Source of the DNA: Paracoccus limosus
GTDB lineage: Bacteria > Pseudomonadota > Alphaproteobacteria > Rhodobacterales > Rhodobacteraceae
NCBI RefSeq assembly: GCF_009711185.1
Contig: NZ_WMIF01000004.1
Span: 124,001 to 188,000, forward strand
Length of the DNA stretch: 64,000 nt
Reading direction: 5' to 3'
The translations under genes were made by a program, and so were the position numbers. The notes under the pieces were generated by a model. The model did no database searches and was not told the origin of the DNA. It saw only the letters and a program-made list of their open reading frames with translations. Each line of letters opens with the position of its first letter. The first letter of the stretch is position 1. Shown piece by piece: positions 26,576-33,668 of the stretch.

Positions 26576-27204
26576 AGCCGCACCTCGATCACCGGCACCT
26601 GCGGCAGATCCCCCGCATGAAACGACGCGACCGAGACCGCGATCCGATCCGTGTCAAAGCGCACCGGCACGTCGAATTCGAAACCGGCGGTGACCTTGGC
26701 CCCATCCTCGGGCGGCACGGCAAAGCTCAGCAGGCCGGTGCCCAGATCAACGGCATAATCCTGCCCCTCGTGCAGCTCGACATCGCCGGCGCCGGCCAAC
26801 ACCGTGCCCGCCACGGGCTTGGCGATCGGACGCCAGTATCTCGCGGGGCCCGACTGATAGGACTTGCGCAGCTGGAACAGCTTGCGCACCCCGTCGCCAT
26901 AACCCAGCACCTGATCGGAAAAGGCCGGCGCGCCACTCGCAGCCGAGGATTTGTAATCCGACCAGTCCTTCCAGCGAAACCCGTGCAGTTGCCCGGCGCG
27001 GGCCTCGAAAAATGCGATCAGCGCGCCGACATCGTCCAGCGAGCGCAGCCCCATCCCCGCGTCATAGCGCCGGCGCGAATGCGCCCATGGGCTGCGGCGC
27101 TCCTCGTGGCCATTGCTCAGCGACACGATCTCGGTGCGCCGCTCCGGGCCGCCGACCGAACCAAACGACAGGTTCGCCGGAAACCTGATTTCATGAAATG
27201 CCAT
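26572..27204 (-). CDS. orfg12: GTA orfg12 homologue: DUF2460 distal tail protein (210 aa)
   Basis: A distal tail protein (DUF2460, the TIGR02217 group). The start MAFHEIRFPANLSFGSVGG and the core RRRYDAGMGLRSLDDVGALIA and GFRWKDWSDYKSS are family hallmarks. It forms the ring between the tail tube and the baseplate hub. It begins 3 bp after the orfg11 stop and its stop overlaps the orfg13 start. Length is normal. Confidence 0.93.
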   Translation of the reverse strand: MAFHEIRFPANLSFGSVGGPERRTEIVSLSNGHEERRSPWAHSRRRYDAGMGLRSLDDVGALIAFFEARAGQLHGFRWKDWSDYKSSAASGAPAFSDQVLGYGDGVRKLFQLRKSYQSGPARYWRPIAKPVAGTVLAGAGDVELHEGQDYAVDLGTGLLSFAVPPEDGAKVTAGFEFDVPVRFDTDRIAVSVASFHAGDLPQVPVIEVRL

Positions 27205-27207
27205 ATG

Positions 27208-27870
27208 TCACCCGTTCCTGTCGCCGCGCGCCAGCATCCGCCCCAGCTGGGCGGCGATCTGGCTCTGGCTGCGCGCAAATCCCGAAACATCGGGGGTCGA
27301 GACGTTGAAGGTCACGTTCACCGGCCGCCCCCCGCCGCCGGCGGCCACGCCCAGCTTGCCATCAGCGCCACGCCGCAGCGGCATGATCGCCTCGGGCCCG
27401 GCCTCGCCCATCAGGCCGGTCGCCCCGCGCATGGGAAATGTGGTGGGCGCGCTGACCACGCCGCCCTTGGCAAAGGGCATCACCCGGCCCTGACTGAACG
27501 CCCCGCCATCGGCAAAGGGCAGCGCCCCCGACACCAGCCCCGTCACCCCTTGCGAGATCGCGCCCGCCAAGGCCTGCTGGATCGGCTTCATTGCCACCGC
27601 ATAGGCGGTATCGGCCATGCTGCGCGCCACGCCCTTCAGCGCATCGCTCAACTTGTCGCCGTCAAAGACCAGCCCCTCGAAGGCCCGGCGCAAGCCGCTG
27701 CTGATCCCCGAAGACAGACTGCCGACCTCGCGATTGGTGTAAAGCATCGACTCGCGCAGGCGCGACAGTTCCTGCTCGAATGCCGCCGTGACCCGGCCGC
27801 TGTCCTCCAGCCCTTTCCCGAGGCTGTCGCTGCTGTCGTCCAGGCCACCGAACCCGTCCTTGTCCGCCAT
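27208..27870 (-). CDS. orfg11: GTA orfg11 homologue: short tail tape-measure protein (220 aa)
   Basis: A tape-measure protein far shorter than in most siphophages, which fits the short tail of GTA particles. The N-terminal half is helical (FEQELSRLRESMLYTNREV), the centre is hydrophobic and Gly-rich (AISQGVTGLVSGALPFADGG), and the C-terminus contains GEAGPEAIMPLRRGADGKL, a motif typical of tape-measure ends. It sets tail length and may form the channel for DNA. Confidence 0.9.
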   Translation of the reverse strand: MADKDGFGGLDDSSDSLGKGLEDSGRVTAAFEQELSRLRESMLYTNREVGSLSSGISSGLRRAFEGLVFDGDKLSDALKGVARSMADTAYAVAMKPIQQALAGAISQGVTGLVSGALPFADGGAFSQGRVMPFAKGGVVSAPTTFPMRGATGLMGEAGPEAIMPLRRGADGKLGVAAGGGGRPVNVTFNVSTPDVSGFARSQSQIAAQLGRMLARGDRNG

Positions 27871-27885
27871 CTGGGGCGCCTCCTC

Positions 27886-28110
27886 TTACTCGTTGCGCGG
27901 TTGTTTCGACCGGTCGGGATAGCGCGCCGCCAGCTCGGCCAGCCGGTCGCGGGTCATGCCGCGCGCGCCGGCCTCGATCCCCAGCATCAGCGCCAGCTCG
28001 GCCGGGGTCAGCGCCCAGAACTCTGCCGGCCGCAGCCCCAGCCCGCCCTGACGGACCGGGCCCATGCCGACCTTCATCAGACCGGGCCAGTCCAGGCCCT
28101 GCCCGCTCAT
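27886..28110 (-). CDS. orfg10.1: GTA orfg10.1 homologue: tail assembly chaperone, rcc01693 type (74 aa)
   Basis: A 74-residue protein of the rcc01693 family (phage tail assembly chaperone). LDWPGLMKVGMGPVRQGGLG is followed by LRPAEFWALTPAELALMLG, the family signature. The start ATG at 28110 overlaps the orfg10 stop by 4 bp. A longer in-frame ATG lies upstream, inside orfg10, but adds only shadow sequence. It probably pairs with the orfg10 product to help tape-measure assembly. Confidence 0.88.
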   Translation of the reverse strand: MSGQGLDWPGLMKVGMGPVRQGGLGLRPAEFWALTPAELALMLGIEAGARGMTRDRLAELAARYPDRSKQPRNE

Positions 28111-28424
28111 GCGCCCTCGATCCGAAAGGCGCGCGCCAAAAGCTGCGCCGCCAGATGCGCGGCCGCGACCGGCCCCCCGGCCAGATCGGCGCGCAGGAAC
28201 TGCGCGCCGTCCCCCGGCCAGCCGCCGCCGCGCAGTCCCGCCACCAGCACCGCCATCACGTCCCGGCTGGAAAACCCACCGCTCTCGAAACGTTCGACCA
28301 ACGCGATCATGCTCTCGGCGCCCAGCTCGGCTTCCAGCTCGGCCAGCGCGCCCAGCGTCAGCTTGGCGCACCACGCCTGGCCATCCAGCCGGATTTCGAC
28401 CTCACCCGCATGGGGATTGGCCAT
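28107..28424 (-). CDS. orfg10: GTA orfg10 homologue: tail assembly chaperone (105 aa)
   Basis: A 105-residue GTA gp10 family protein. EVEIRLDGQAWCAKLTLGAL, then ELEAELGAESMIALVERFE, and a central DVMAVLVAGLRGGG are characteristic. It is thought to be a tail chaperone acting with the next gene, analogous to the paired G/GT proteins of long-tailed phages, but encoded as two overlapping genes and not through a frameshift. It begins one base after the orfg9 stop. Confidence 0.9.
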   Translation of the reverse strand: MANPHAGEVEIRLDGQAWCAKLTLGALAELEAELGAESMIALVERFESGGFSSRDVMAVLVAGLRGGGWPGDGAQFLRADLAGGPVAAAHLAAQLLARAFRIEGA

Positions 28425-28425
28425 C

Positions 28426-28839
28426 TCACAGCGCGGCAAAGCTGATGACGCCCGCGCTTGCCATCGAAATCTCATAGGTCGCCTCGCCGTTGTAGCTGCC
28501 GGAATATTCCAGGCTAGTGATCTGAAAGGGCCCCTCGATGGTGCCGAAATCCGGCACCACGACCTGAAACTTCGGCACCTCGCCATCAAAGAACACCTGC
28601 CGCGCCCGCTCGTCGGTGGTTCCGTCGCGAAACACGCCCGAACCCGAAATCGTGGCCGAGCGCATCCCCGCCCCGCCCAGCAACTCGCGCCAGCGGCCTT
28701 CGCTTTCGATGCTGGTGACATCGACCGTCTCGGCATTGAACGCGATCCGGGTCGCACGCAGGCCCGCGATGGTCTCGAACAGCCCATCCCCGGTCATGTC
28801 CATCTTGATCAGCAGGTCGCGCCCATTCTGCACCGCCAT
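28426..28839 (-). CDS. orfg9: GTA orfg9 homologue: major tail tube protein, TP901-1 type (137 aa)
   Basis: The tail tube subunit. MAVQNGRDLLIKMDMTGDG, the strand VDVTSIESEGRWRELLGGAG and the C-terminal SYNGEATYEISMASAG match the TP901-1 major tail protein family. It stacks as hexameric rings around the tape measure. It lies 12 bp after orfg8. Length is as expected. Confidence 0.93.
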   Translation of the reverse strand: MAVQNGRDLLIKMDMTGDGLFETIAGLRATRIAFNAETVDVTSIESEGRWRELLGGAGMRSATISGSGVFRDGTTDERARQVFFDGEVPKFQVVVPDFGTIEGPFQITSLEYSGSYNGEATYEISMASAGVISFAAL

Positions 28840-28851
28840 GTCCGTCTCTCC

Positions 28852-29271
28852 TCAACCCAGGTCAATGCGGGCACGAAAGGTCAGATCGACCCGCCGCCCC
28901 GCGCCGTTTTCCGCCCGGCGCGCCTTGGCGCGCAGGAACCACAAGCCGGTCAGATGCCCGCGCTCCAGCGTGATCGGGCCTTGCTCCAGCGCCTCCGACA
29001 CCGCCGCCGCCGCCGCCTTCACCGCGCCAAAGCCATTGGCCTCGTCGGCCCCCGACAGCACCGAAACGACGAAATCATGCTGCGATCCCGCCGCCGTCAT
29101 GTCGCCGGCATCGCGCACCTCCTCGGGCCCCAGCGAGACATAGGTGCCCGCCGGCGCCGCCACCGGCATCGCGTCATAGATCGCATCGCCGACGAAAACG
29201 GCCAGCGCGCTATCCTCGCGCAGCGCCTGATAGACTGCGGCCTGCAGGGCCGCCGTTGCCGCATAGCTCAT
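28852..29271 (-). CDS. orfg8: GTA orfg8 homologue: DUF3168 tail terminator (139 aa)
   Basis: A DUF3168 protein, the tail-completion or terminator ring. AAVYQALREDSALAVFVGDA, then IYDAMPVAAPAGTYVSLGPEE is the conserved core, with the C-terminal VDLTFRARIDLG. It caps the tube where the tail meets the head. ATGA overlap with orfg7. Confidence 0.9.
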   Translation of the reverse strand: MSYAATAALQAAVYQALREDSALAVFVGDAIYDAMPVAAPAGTYVSLGPEEVRDAGDMTAAGSQHDFVVSVLSGADEANGFGAVKAAAAAVSEALEQGPITLERGHLTGLWFLRAKARRAENGAGRRVDLTFRARIDLG

Positions 29272-29618
29272 GCCGCCTGCTCCTCTTTTGCGACGCAGAC
29301 CAGATAGCGGCCGCCAGGATCGGCCTCGGCCACCGCCTCGATGCGGAACCGCCGCTGGGCCGCGCCCTCGCCCATCAGAAACCTCTGCTCAGGGCGCGGA
29401 CGACGAGGATCGCCAACTGGCGCCGCCCTGACGGTGATCCGCCAGGTCACGACGCTCTGTGCTCCCACCTCGGCAAAGCGCTCGCCGCCCGCACCCGACC
29501 GCATCTCGGCCCAGACCTGCCCGACCGGCTGCCAACTCAACTTGAAGCCGCCCATGCCGTCGGCCACCCGGACCGGAGAGGCCAGAACCAGCGGCACCGT
29601 CAGTCGCGGCCCGCTCAT
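29268..29618 (-). CDS. orfg7: GTA orfg7 homologue: head-tail stopper/adaptor (116 aa)
   Basis: A head-closure protein of the SPP1 gp16-like family, 116 residues, beginning MSGPRLTVPLVLASP. VWAEMRSGAGGERFAEVGAQ and the strand VTWRITVRAAPVGDPR are typical, with FRIEAVAEADPGGRYLVC at the end. It plugs the connector after DNA packaging. The ATG at 29618 overlaps the orfg6 stop by 4 bp; the longer in-frame start is not needed. Confidence 0.9.
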   Translation of the reverse strand: MSGPRLTVPLVLASPVRVADGMGGFKLSWQPVGQVWAEMRSGAGGERFAEVGAQSVVTWRITVRAAPVGDPRRPRPEQRFLMGEGAAQRRFRIEAVAEADPGGRYLVCVAKEEQAA

Positions 29619-30235
29619 GAATGCCCGCGCGTGGCCCCGCGCCCTCCCAGCATCCGGACCGACCGCCAGCGCTCGATCAGCGCGCTGACGCCAAAGGGCA
29701 GCGCCGACTGGCTGCCCTCGAAGCTGCGGTCCTCGTGATAGCGCGCCGCCAGCAACAGCACCGCCTGCGCCAGATCGGCCGGCACCGCGTCCCAGCCCGG
29801 CCCGAAACCGGCCGAAAAGGTGATCGTCACCGATCCCCCCTGCGGCACGCCCGGCAACCACGCACCGCCCCGGGGGGCCAGCGCCGGACGCTGGCTGTCG
29901 GCCAACAGCCGCCACAGCCCCGGTTCGACTGGAACGATCTGCCCCGCGCCGTCATCGATCTCGACCCGGTCGACCGAGCTGACCGGCGCCAGCGGCAGCG
30001 GCTGCGCCGCCGGATCGCGCCAGTCATCCAGCCGCAGCCGGAATTGGCGCGCCAGCAGCACCTTGCCGGTGCGCGCCTCGATGGTGGCAATCGCGGCGCG
30101 CAGAAAGCCCGCCAGTGCCGCCGTCTCGGCCGCATCCTCGGCCATCTCAAAGCCCGAGCCCAGCCGCAGATGGGCGCGCAGCCCCGCGACGGGCAGCGCC
30201 TCAAGGGCGGGCGCTGTCAATTCCACAAGCATCAT
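29615..30235 (-). CDS. orfg6: GTA orfg6 homologue: head-tail connector (206 aa)
   Basis: A head-tail connector protein of the gp6/phiE125 gp8 group. LVELTAPALEALPVAGLRAH leads into two helical repeats including FLRAAIATIEARTGKVLL, then FRLRLDDWRDPAAQPLPLAP and VTITFSAGFGPGWDAVPADL. Start: a GGGAGGG site lies 6 nt before the MM pair at 30235, better than the more distant ATG at 30256. It is separated from the capsid gene by a strong hairpin at 30278-30360. Confidence 0.9.
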   Translation of the reverse strand: MMLVELTAPALEALPVAGLRAHLRLGSGFEMAEDAAETAALAGFLRAAIATIEARTGKVLLARQFRLRLDDWRDPAAQPLPLAPVSSVDRVEIDDGAGQIVPVEPGLWRLLADSQRPALAPRGGAWLPGVPQGGSVTITFSAGFGPGWDAVPADLAQAVLLLAARYHEDRSFEGSQSALPFGVSALIERWRSVRMLGGRGATRGHS

Positions 30236-30277
30236 CTTCGACCCTCCCGTTTGCACGGTCGCTGCATCAACTGGACG

Positions 30278-30360
30278 AAAAAGGGGGCCGCGCGTGTCCG
30301 CCTTCGCGCGCGCGGACAGTTGCTCAGCCGGTCAGGCGGAATTGGGCCCGCGCGACCCCC
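30278..30360 (-). terminator. terminator-like hairpin after the GTA capsid gene
   Basis: On the minus strand, GGGGGTCGCGCG (30360-30349) pairs over 12 bp, with one G-T wobble, with CGCGCGGCCCCC (30294-30283), followed by five T (30282-30278). An inner stem GTCCGC/GCGGAC (30317-30312 with 30301-30296) sits within the loop. It begins 15 bp after the capsid stop codon and lies between the head and tail-connector genes. Confidence 0.75.
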
Positions 30361-30374
30361 ACTTCGGCCTGGGA

Positions 30375-31541
30375 TCAGCCGAAGACCATCAGCTTGATGG
30401 CGCGGGCGTCGGTCACACCGCCGCCGACACGCTTGGTGGCATAGAACAGGACATGCGGTTTGGCCGAGAAGGGATCGCGCAGCACCCGCAGATCGGGACG
30501 CTCGACGATGGTATAGCCCGACCGGAAGTCACCAAAAGCAATCGAGGCCGAGCCATTGGCGATATCGGGCATGTCCTCGCACAGCAGCACCGGATAGCCC
30601 AGTAGCTGCGGAGGCTGGCCCATCGCCAGACTGTCGGCCCACAGGAAGCGGCCATCCGTGTCACGCATCTTGCGCACAGCGGCGGCGGTCTTCGAGTTCA
30701 TCACGAAGCTCGCATTGGCGCGATATTGTGCCCCCAGCGCATAGACCAGATCGATCAGCGCATTCGCCGGATTGGTGGCGGCGAAATCGCCGGTCGCCCC
30801 CGAGGCGATGGTGCCGATCTGCACGTTGCTGGCCGAGGCATTGGCCGCGCGCGGATGGGTCAGGAACCCCTTGGGCTTATTCGAGCCATCGCCGCTGATA
30901 AAGGCGGTCTGCTCGGCGCGGATGAACTTGTCGGCGATGCGCCCCGCTAGCCAGGTCTCGACGTCAAAGGCGCCGTCATCCAGCAGGCGCTGGCTGGCCT
31001 TCGGCATGGCCGACAGCTCATGCACCGGGATCACAACGCGCTGCACCGTGGGCGTGCCGGTCTCGGCCTGCGCGGTCGCCTCGGTCGACCAGCCGCTGGC
31101 GATATCGCCCATATCGACCAGCATCTCGAAGGTGGCCGATTCCACCGTGACCACATTGGCCACCTTGCGCAGCGAGGGCATGCTGTTCAGCGCCTCCTGC
31201 ACCTGCATCGCCACGGTCGGCGCCGCCAGGAAACCGGCGTCCGAGGTCGAGGACATCGCCTTGCCTTCCAGAGGCAGGCCGCGCAGTGCGCCGTCGTCGC
31301 CATGGCGGATATAGGCGTCGAACGCCTTCTGATGCGGCGCGGCCCCTTCGGCCTCGACCGACAGAGGGGCGCGGGCGCGCGAAAGGGTCTTGCGGTCCAG
31401 CATGGTCATACGTTCTTCCTGTGCTTCCAGTCGTTTCTGAATATCCTGCCGGAATGTCTTGAGTTCACTTACGAACCCCATCATCTCGGCCCCCAGGTCG
31501 CCGGGCATGTCCGCCCCGGCCGCGGCTTTCACCTCGGTCAT
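30375..31541 (-). CDS. orfg5: GTA orfg5 homologue: HK97-fold major capsid protein (388 aa)
   Basis: The major capsid protein. The N-terminal scaffold-like helices (about 1-100, including ETFRQDIQ-type coiled coil MGFVSELKTFRQDIQKRLEA) are removed during maturation. The mature shell domain follows, with GFLAAPTVAMQVQEALNSM, VVTVESATFEMLVDMGDIAS, DDGAFDVETWLAGRIADKF, ANASFVMNSKTAAAVRKM and YTIVERPDLRVLRDPFS. Start at 31541 (MTEVKAAAG) is preferred over 31553, since the GGAGGGG site is 3 nt before it. Intact and of normal length. Confidence 0.95.
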   Translation of the reverse strand: MTEVKAAAGADMPGDLGAEMMGFVSELKTFRQDIQKRLEAQEERMTMLDRKTLSRARAPLSVEAEGAAPHQKAFDAYIRHGDDGALRGLPLEGKAMSSTSDAGFLAAPTVAMQVQEALNSMPSLRKVANVVTVESATFEMLVDMGDIASGWSTEATAQAETGTPTVQRVVIPVHELSAMPKASQRLLDDGAFDVETWLAGRIADKFIRAEQTAFISGDGSNKPKGFLTHPRAANASASNVQIGTIASGATGDFAATNPANALIDLVYALGAQYRANASFVMNSKTAAAVRKMRDTDGRFLWADSLAMGQPPQLLGYPVLLCEDMPDIANGSASIAFGDFRSGYTIVERPDLRVLRDPFSAKPHVLFYATKRVGGGVTDARAIKLMVFG

Positions 31542-31563
31542 GGTCCCCTCCATCTGGTGAAAT

Positions 31564-32100
31564 TCACTCGGCGCGCAGCGCCTGCGTCGCGGCCCGAAAG
31601 GCCGCCGCCATTTCCAATGCGCCGTCGGACTTGCGGCCGACCTTCGCTTCGGCGAGCATCGGGAAGGTCACCAGCGACACTTCCCACAGCTCCACCTCGC
31701 TCAGCAGCCTGCGCCCCTTGCCGTCCCGCTCGGCGCTGATCGTGCGATAGCCGATCGACAACCCGTCGATGGCCCCCGCCACGATCAGCGCCGCCGCCTC
31801 GCGAGCCTGCTCGATCTCGGGAAGCAACCGCCCCTTGACCCACAGGCCCTTGTCATCCTCGCGGATCTCGTCCCAGACCCCGATCGGGCGGGTCGGATCG
31901 TGCTGCCACAGCATTCGCACCCGGTCGCCACGCGCCGCCAGCCGCTTCAGGCTGGCAGCATAGGCCCCCTTCACGACCACATCGCCGCCCTGATCGGTCA
32001 GACCGAACAGGCTTGCGTAACCCTCGATGCGGGTGCCGTCCGACACCAGGGACGCGCCCGGAGCATATTTCAACTCCAGACCGTAATCCTTTGAATTCAC
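31564..32100 (-). CDS. orfg4: GTA orfg4 homologue: HK97 family prohead protease (178 aa)
   Basis: A serine protease that trims the capsid protein during maturation. IEGYASLFGLTDQGGDVVV is the family start. The His lies in MLWQHDPTRPIGVWDEI and the presumed Ser in AIDGLSIGYRT, with the conserved WEVSLVTFPMLAEAKV strand after it. It lies 22 bp before the capsid gene, the order found in HK97-type heads. All catalytic parts look intact. Confidence 0.93.
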   Translation of the reverse strand: MNSKDYGLELKYAPGASLVSDGTRIEGYASLFGLTDQGGDVVVKGAYAASLKRLAARGDRVRMLWQHDPTRPIGVWDEIREDDKGLWVKGRLLPEIEQAREAAALIVAGAIDGLSIGYRTISAERDGKGRRLLSEVELWEVSLVTFPMLAEAKVGRKSDGALEMAAAFRAATQALRAE

Positions 32101-32101
32101 C

Positions 32102-32335
32102 TCAACCTCCTTTCGGCGTATAGGCCAGGATGGATTGAACGGCTTGGGTCAGGATCACCCCGACCACACCATAGACCGTCATCCACAGACGCTTTTCCAA
32201 GCCCTCGATCAGCGCCTCGATCCGCTCCAGCCGGCGGTCGACCTGCCCGAACTGCAGCGCCATGATCCGCTCCTGCGTATCGAAACGCTGGTCGTGCCAG
32301 TCGAAGGGCTCCTTCACGAAACGCGAACCCTCCAT
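32102..32335 (-). CDS. orfg3.5: GTA orfg3.5 homologue: small membrane protein (77 aa)
   Basis: A 77-residue protein at the position of RcGTA orfg3.5. The N-terminal part is charged and coiled-coil-like (MALQFGQVDRRLERIEALIE). The C-terminal part is one hydrophobic helix (WMTVYGVVGVILTQAVQSIL). It starts 1 bp after the portal gene's stop region and ends 1 bp before the protease gene. Its job is not known to me; the helix suggests membrane anchoring or a role at the portal. Confidence 0.85.
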   Translation of the reverse strand: MEGSRFVKEPFDWHDQRFDTQERIMALQFGQVDRRLERIEALIEGLEKRLWMTVYGVVGVILTQAVQSILAYTPKGG

Positions 32336-32336
32336 G

Positions 32337-33527
32337 TCACTCCTCCGCGGCCAGCGGCGGCAGCCCCAGGGCGGCGCGCTTCTCGGCCTCGGTCAGGAAA
32401 GCCGCCTCCCCGATGCGCTTCCATTGCTGGTCGCGCTCTTCGGCAAGCGCCGGAACCTGATCCGGATCGGCCCGCAGCACGATCTCGCTGCCCAGATGCT
32501 CCGACAGCCACCACGCGACGGCACTGGTCACCCGCGACACCAGCGGCAGGACTGTCAGCCGGTAAAAGGCGCGGTTGGCCTCGGCATAATTGGAATAGGT
32601 CGCCTCGCCCGGAATGCCCATCAGCATCGGTGGCACACCAAAAGCCTGGGCGATCTCGCGCGCCGCCGCCAGCTTCGTCTCATGGAACTCCATGTCCGAG
32701 GGCGAAAATCCCATCGGCTTCCAGTCAAGCCCGCCCTCCAGCAGCATCGGCCGCCCGGCATTGCGCGCGCCCTGATGATGCAGCTCCATCTCGGTCACCA
32801 GCCGGTCATATTGATCCGGCGCCAGCGCACCCTGACCGTCCGCCCCCTTGTAGACGATGGCGCCCGAAGGCCGCGCCGCATTGTCCAAAAGCGCCTTGGA
32901 CCAGCTCGACGCGCTGTTGTGCACGTCGACCGCCACCGCGGCCGCCTGCATCGGCGACAGGCCATAATGGTCGTCCAGCGGATGGAAGCTCTTGATATGG
33001 CAGATCGGATCTGGACTGCCGGTCATGTCAAAGCGATACTTGCGCCCGCCCACGGCATATTCATAGGCAGCAGGCCAGCCATCCTGCCCCGGCACCACCG
33101 CCATCCGGTCCGAGCGCAGGACATGCAACTCGCCCGGCAGGCCCTTGGCGCCGTCGCCGACCGCCTCCAGATAGCCATTCCCGCTCAGCAGGATCTGCCC
33201 GTAAAGCGCCTCAAAGAACTCGGCCCGGCCCTGCCCCAGATTGGGGCGCCGCAGCAGATCCAGCACCGGATGCACCTCATAGCGCCGCTCGCGGTCCTGA
33301 CACAGCAGCGGCATCGCCGCCGCCGCCTCGGCGATCAGCCGCACAGCCCGAAAGCCGACCGGATTGCCGACAAAGCCGGTCTGCGCCATGGACACCGTAT
33401 CGCGCGGCGACCAGACCACCCGCCCCGATCCGGCCGCCAAGGCCACCAGCTTGCCCGTGGCGCTGGCCTTCTTCTCGACCTCGGCGGCCGGGGCGCCTGC
33501 CCCGCGCCCAAACCAGGAAAATGCCAT
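32337..33527 (-). CDS. orfg3: GTA orfg3 homologue: portal protein (396 aa)
   Basis: A phage portal protein of the HK97 group that forms the dodecameric DNA gate. MSPMQAAAVAVDVHN, SWSKALLDNAARPSGAIVY and DWKPMGFSPSDMEFHETKL (the conserved region contacting the active site of the assembly), followed by IAQAFGVPPMLMGIPGEATY, are hallmarks. The ATG at 33527 follows a strong AGGAGGAA site. The upstream in-frame extension to 33659 is repeat sequence. It is 141 bp from the terminase gene, a gap holding a family B repeat and a terminator-like hairpin. Confidence 0.95.
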   Translation of the reverse strand: MAFSWFGRGAGAPAAEVEKKASATGKLVALAAGSGRVVWSPRDTVSMAQTGFVGNPVGFRAVRLIAEAAAAMPLLCQDRERRYEVHPVLDLLRRPNLGQGRAEFFEALYGQILLSGNGYLEAVGDGAKGLPGELHVLRSDRMAVVPGQDGWPAAYEYAVGGRKYRFDMTGSPDPICHIKSFHPLDDHYGLSPMQAAAVAVDVHNSASSWSKALLDNAARPSGAIVYKGADGQGALAPDQYDRLVTEMELHHQGARNAGRPMLLEGGLDWKPMGFSPSDMEFHETKLAAAREIAQAFGVPPMLMGIPGEATYSNYAEANRAFYRLTVLPLVSRVTSAVAWWLSEHLGSEIVLRADPDQVPALAEERDQQWKRIGEAAFLTEAEKRAALGLPPLAAEE

Positions 33528-33549
33528 CGGTTCCTCCTGAAATCCCAAT

Positions 33550-33576
33550 GAAAAAGGGCCGCAACAGCAGCCCTTC
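33550..33576 (-). terminator. terminator-like hairpin between GTA terminase and portal genes
   Basis: On the minus strand, GAAGGGC (33576-33570) pairs with GCCCTTT (33559-33553), closing a 10-nt loop, and the second arm runs into T (through 33551). It sits 23-49 bp before the portal start, inside an operon, so it is either an attenuator or a partial terminator. Confidence 0.6.
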
Positions 33577-33592
33577 GCGGACCTCAAGGGCC

Positions 33593-33640
33593 CTTCTTTC
33601 GTGTCGAAATATCCCGGGGTCCGGGGCAGAGCCCCGGTCC
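33593..33640 (-). repeat. family B hairpin repeat inside the GTA operon
   Basis: Read on the minus strand it begins GGACCGGGGCTCTGCCCCGG, then CCCCGGGATATTTCG and ends CACGAAAGAAG. GGGGC and GCCCC form a stem with a TCT loop. It is almost identical to the copies at 49885-49932 and 61085-61132. Confidence 0.8.
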
Positions 33641-33668
33641 CACCTCCGGCGCCGCCCAAACCTTCGGG

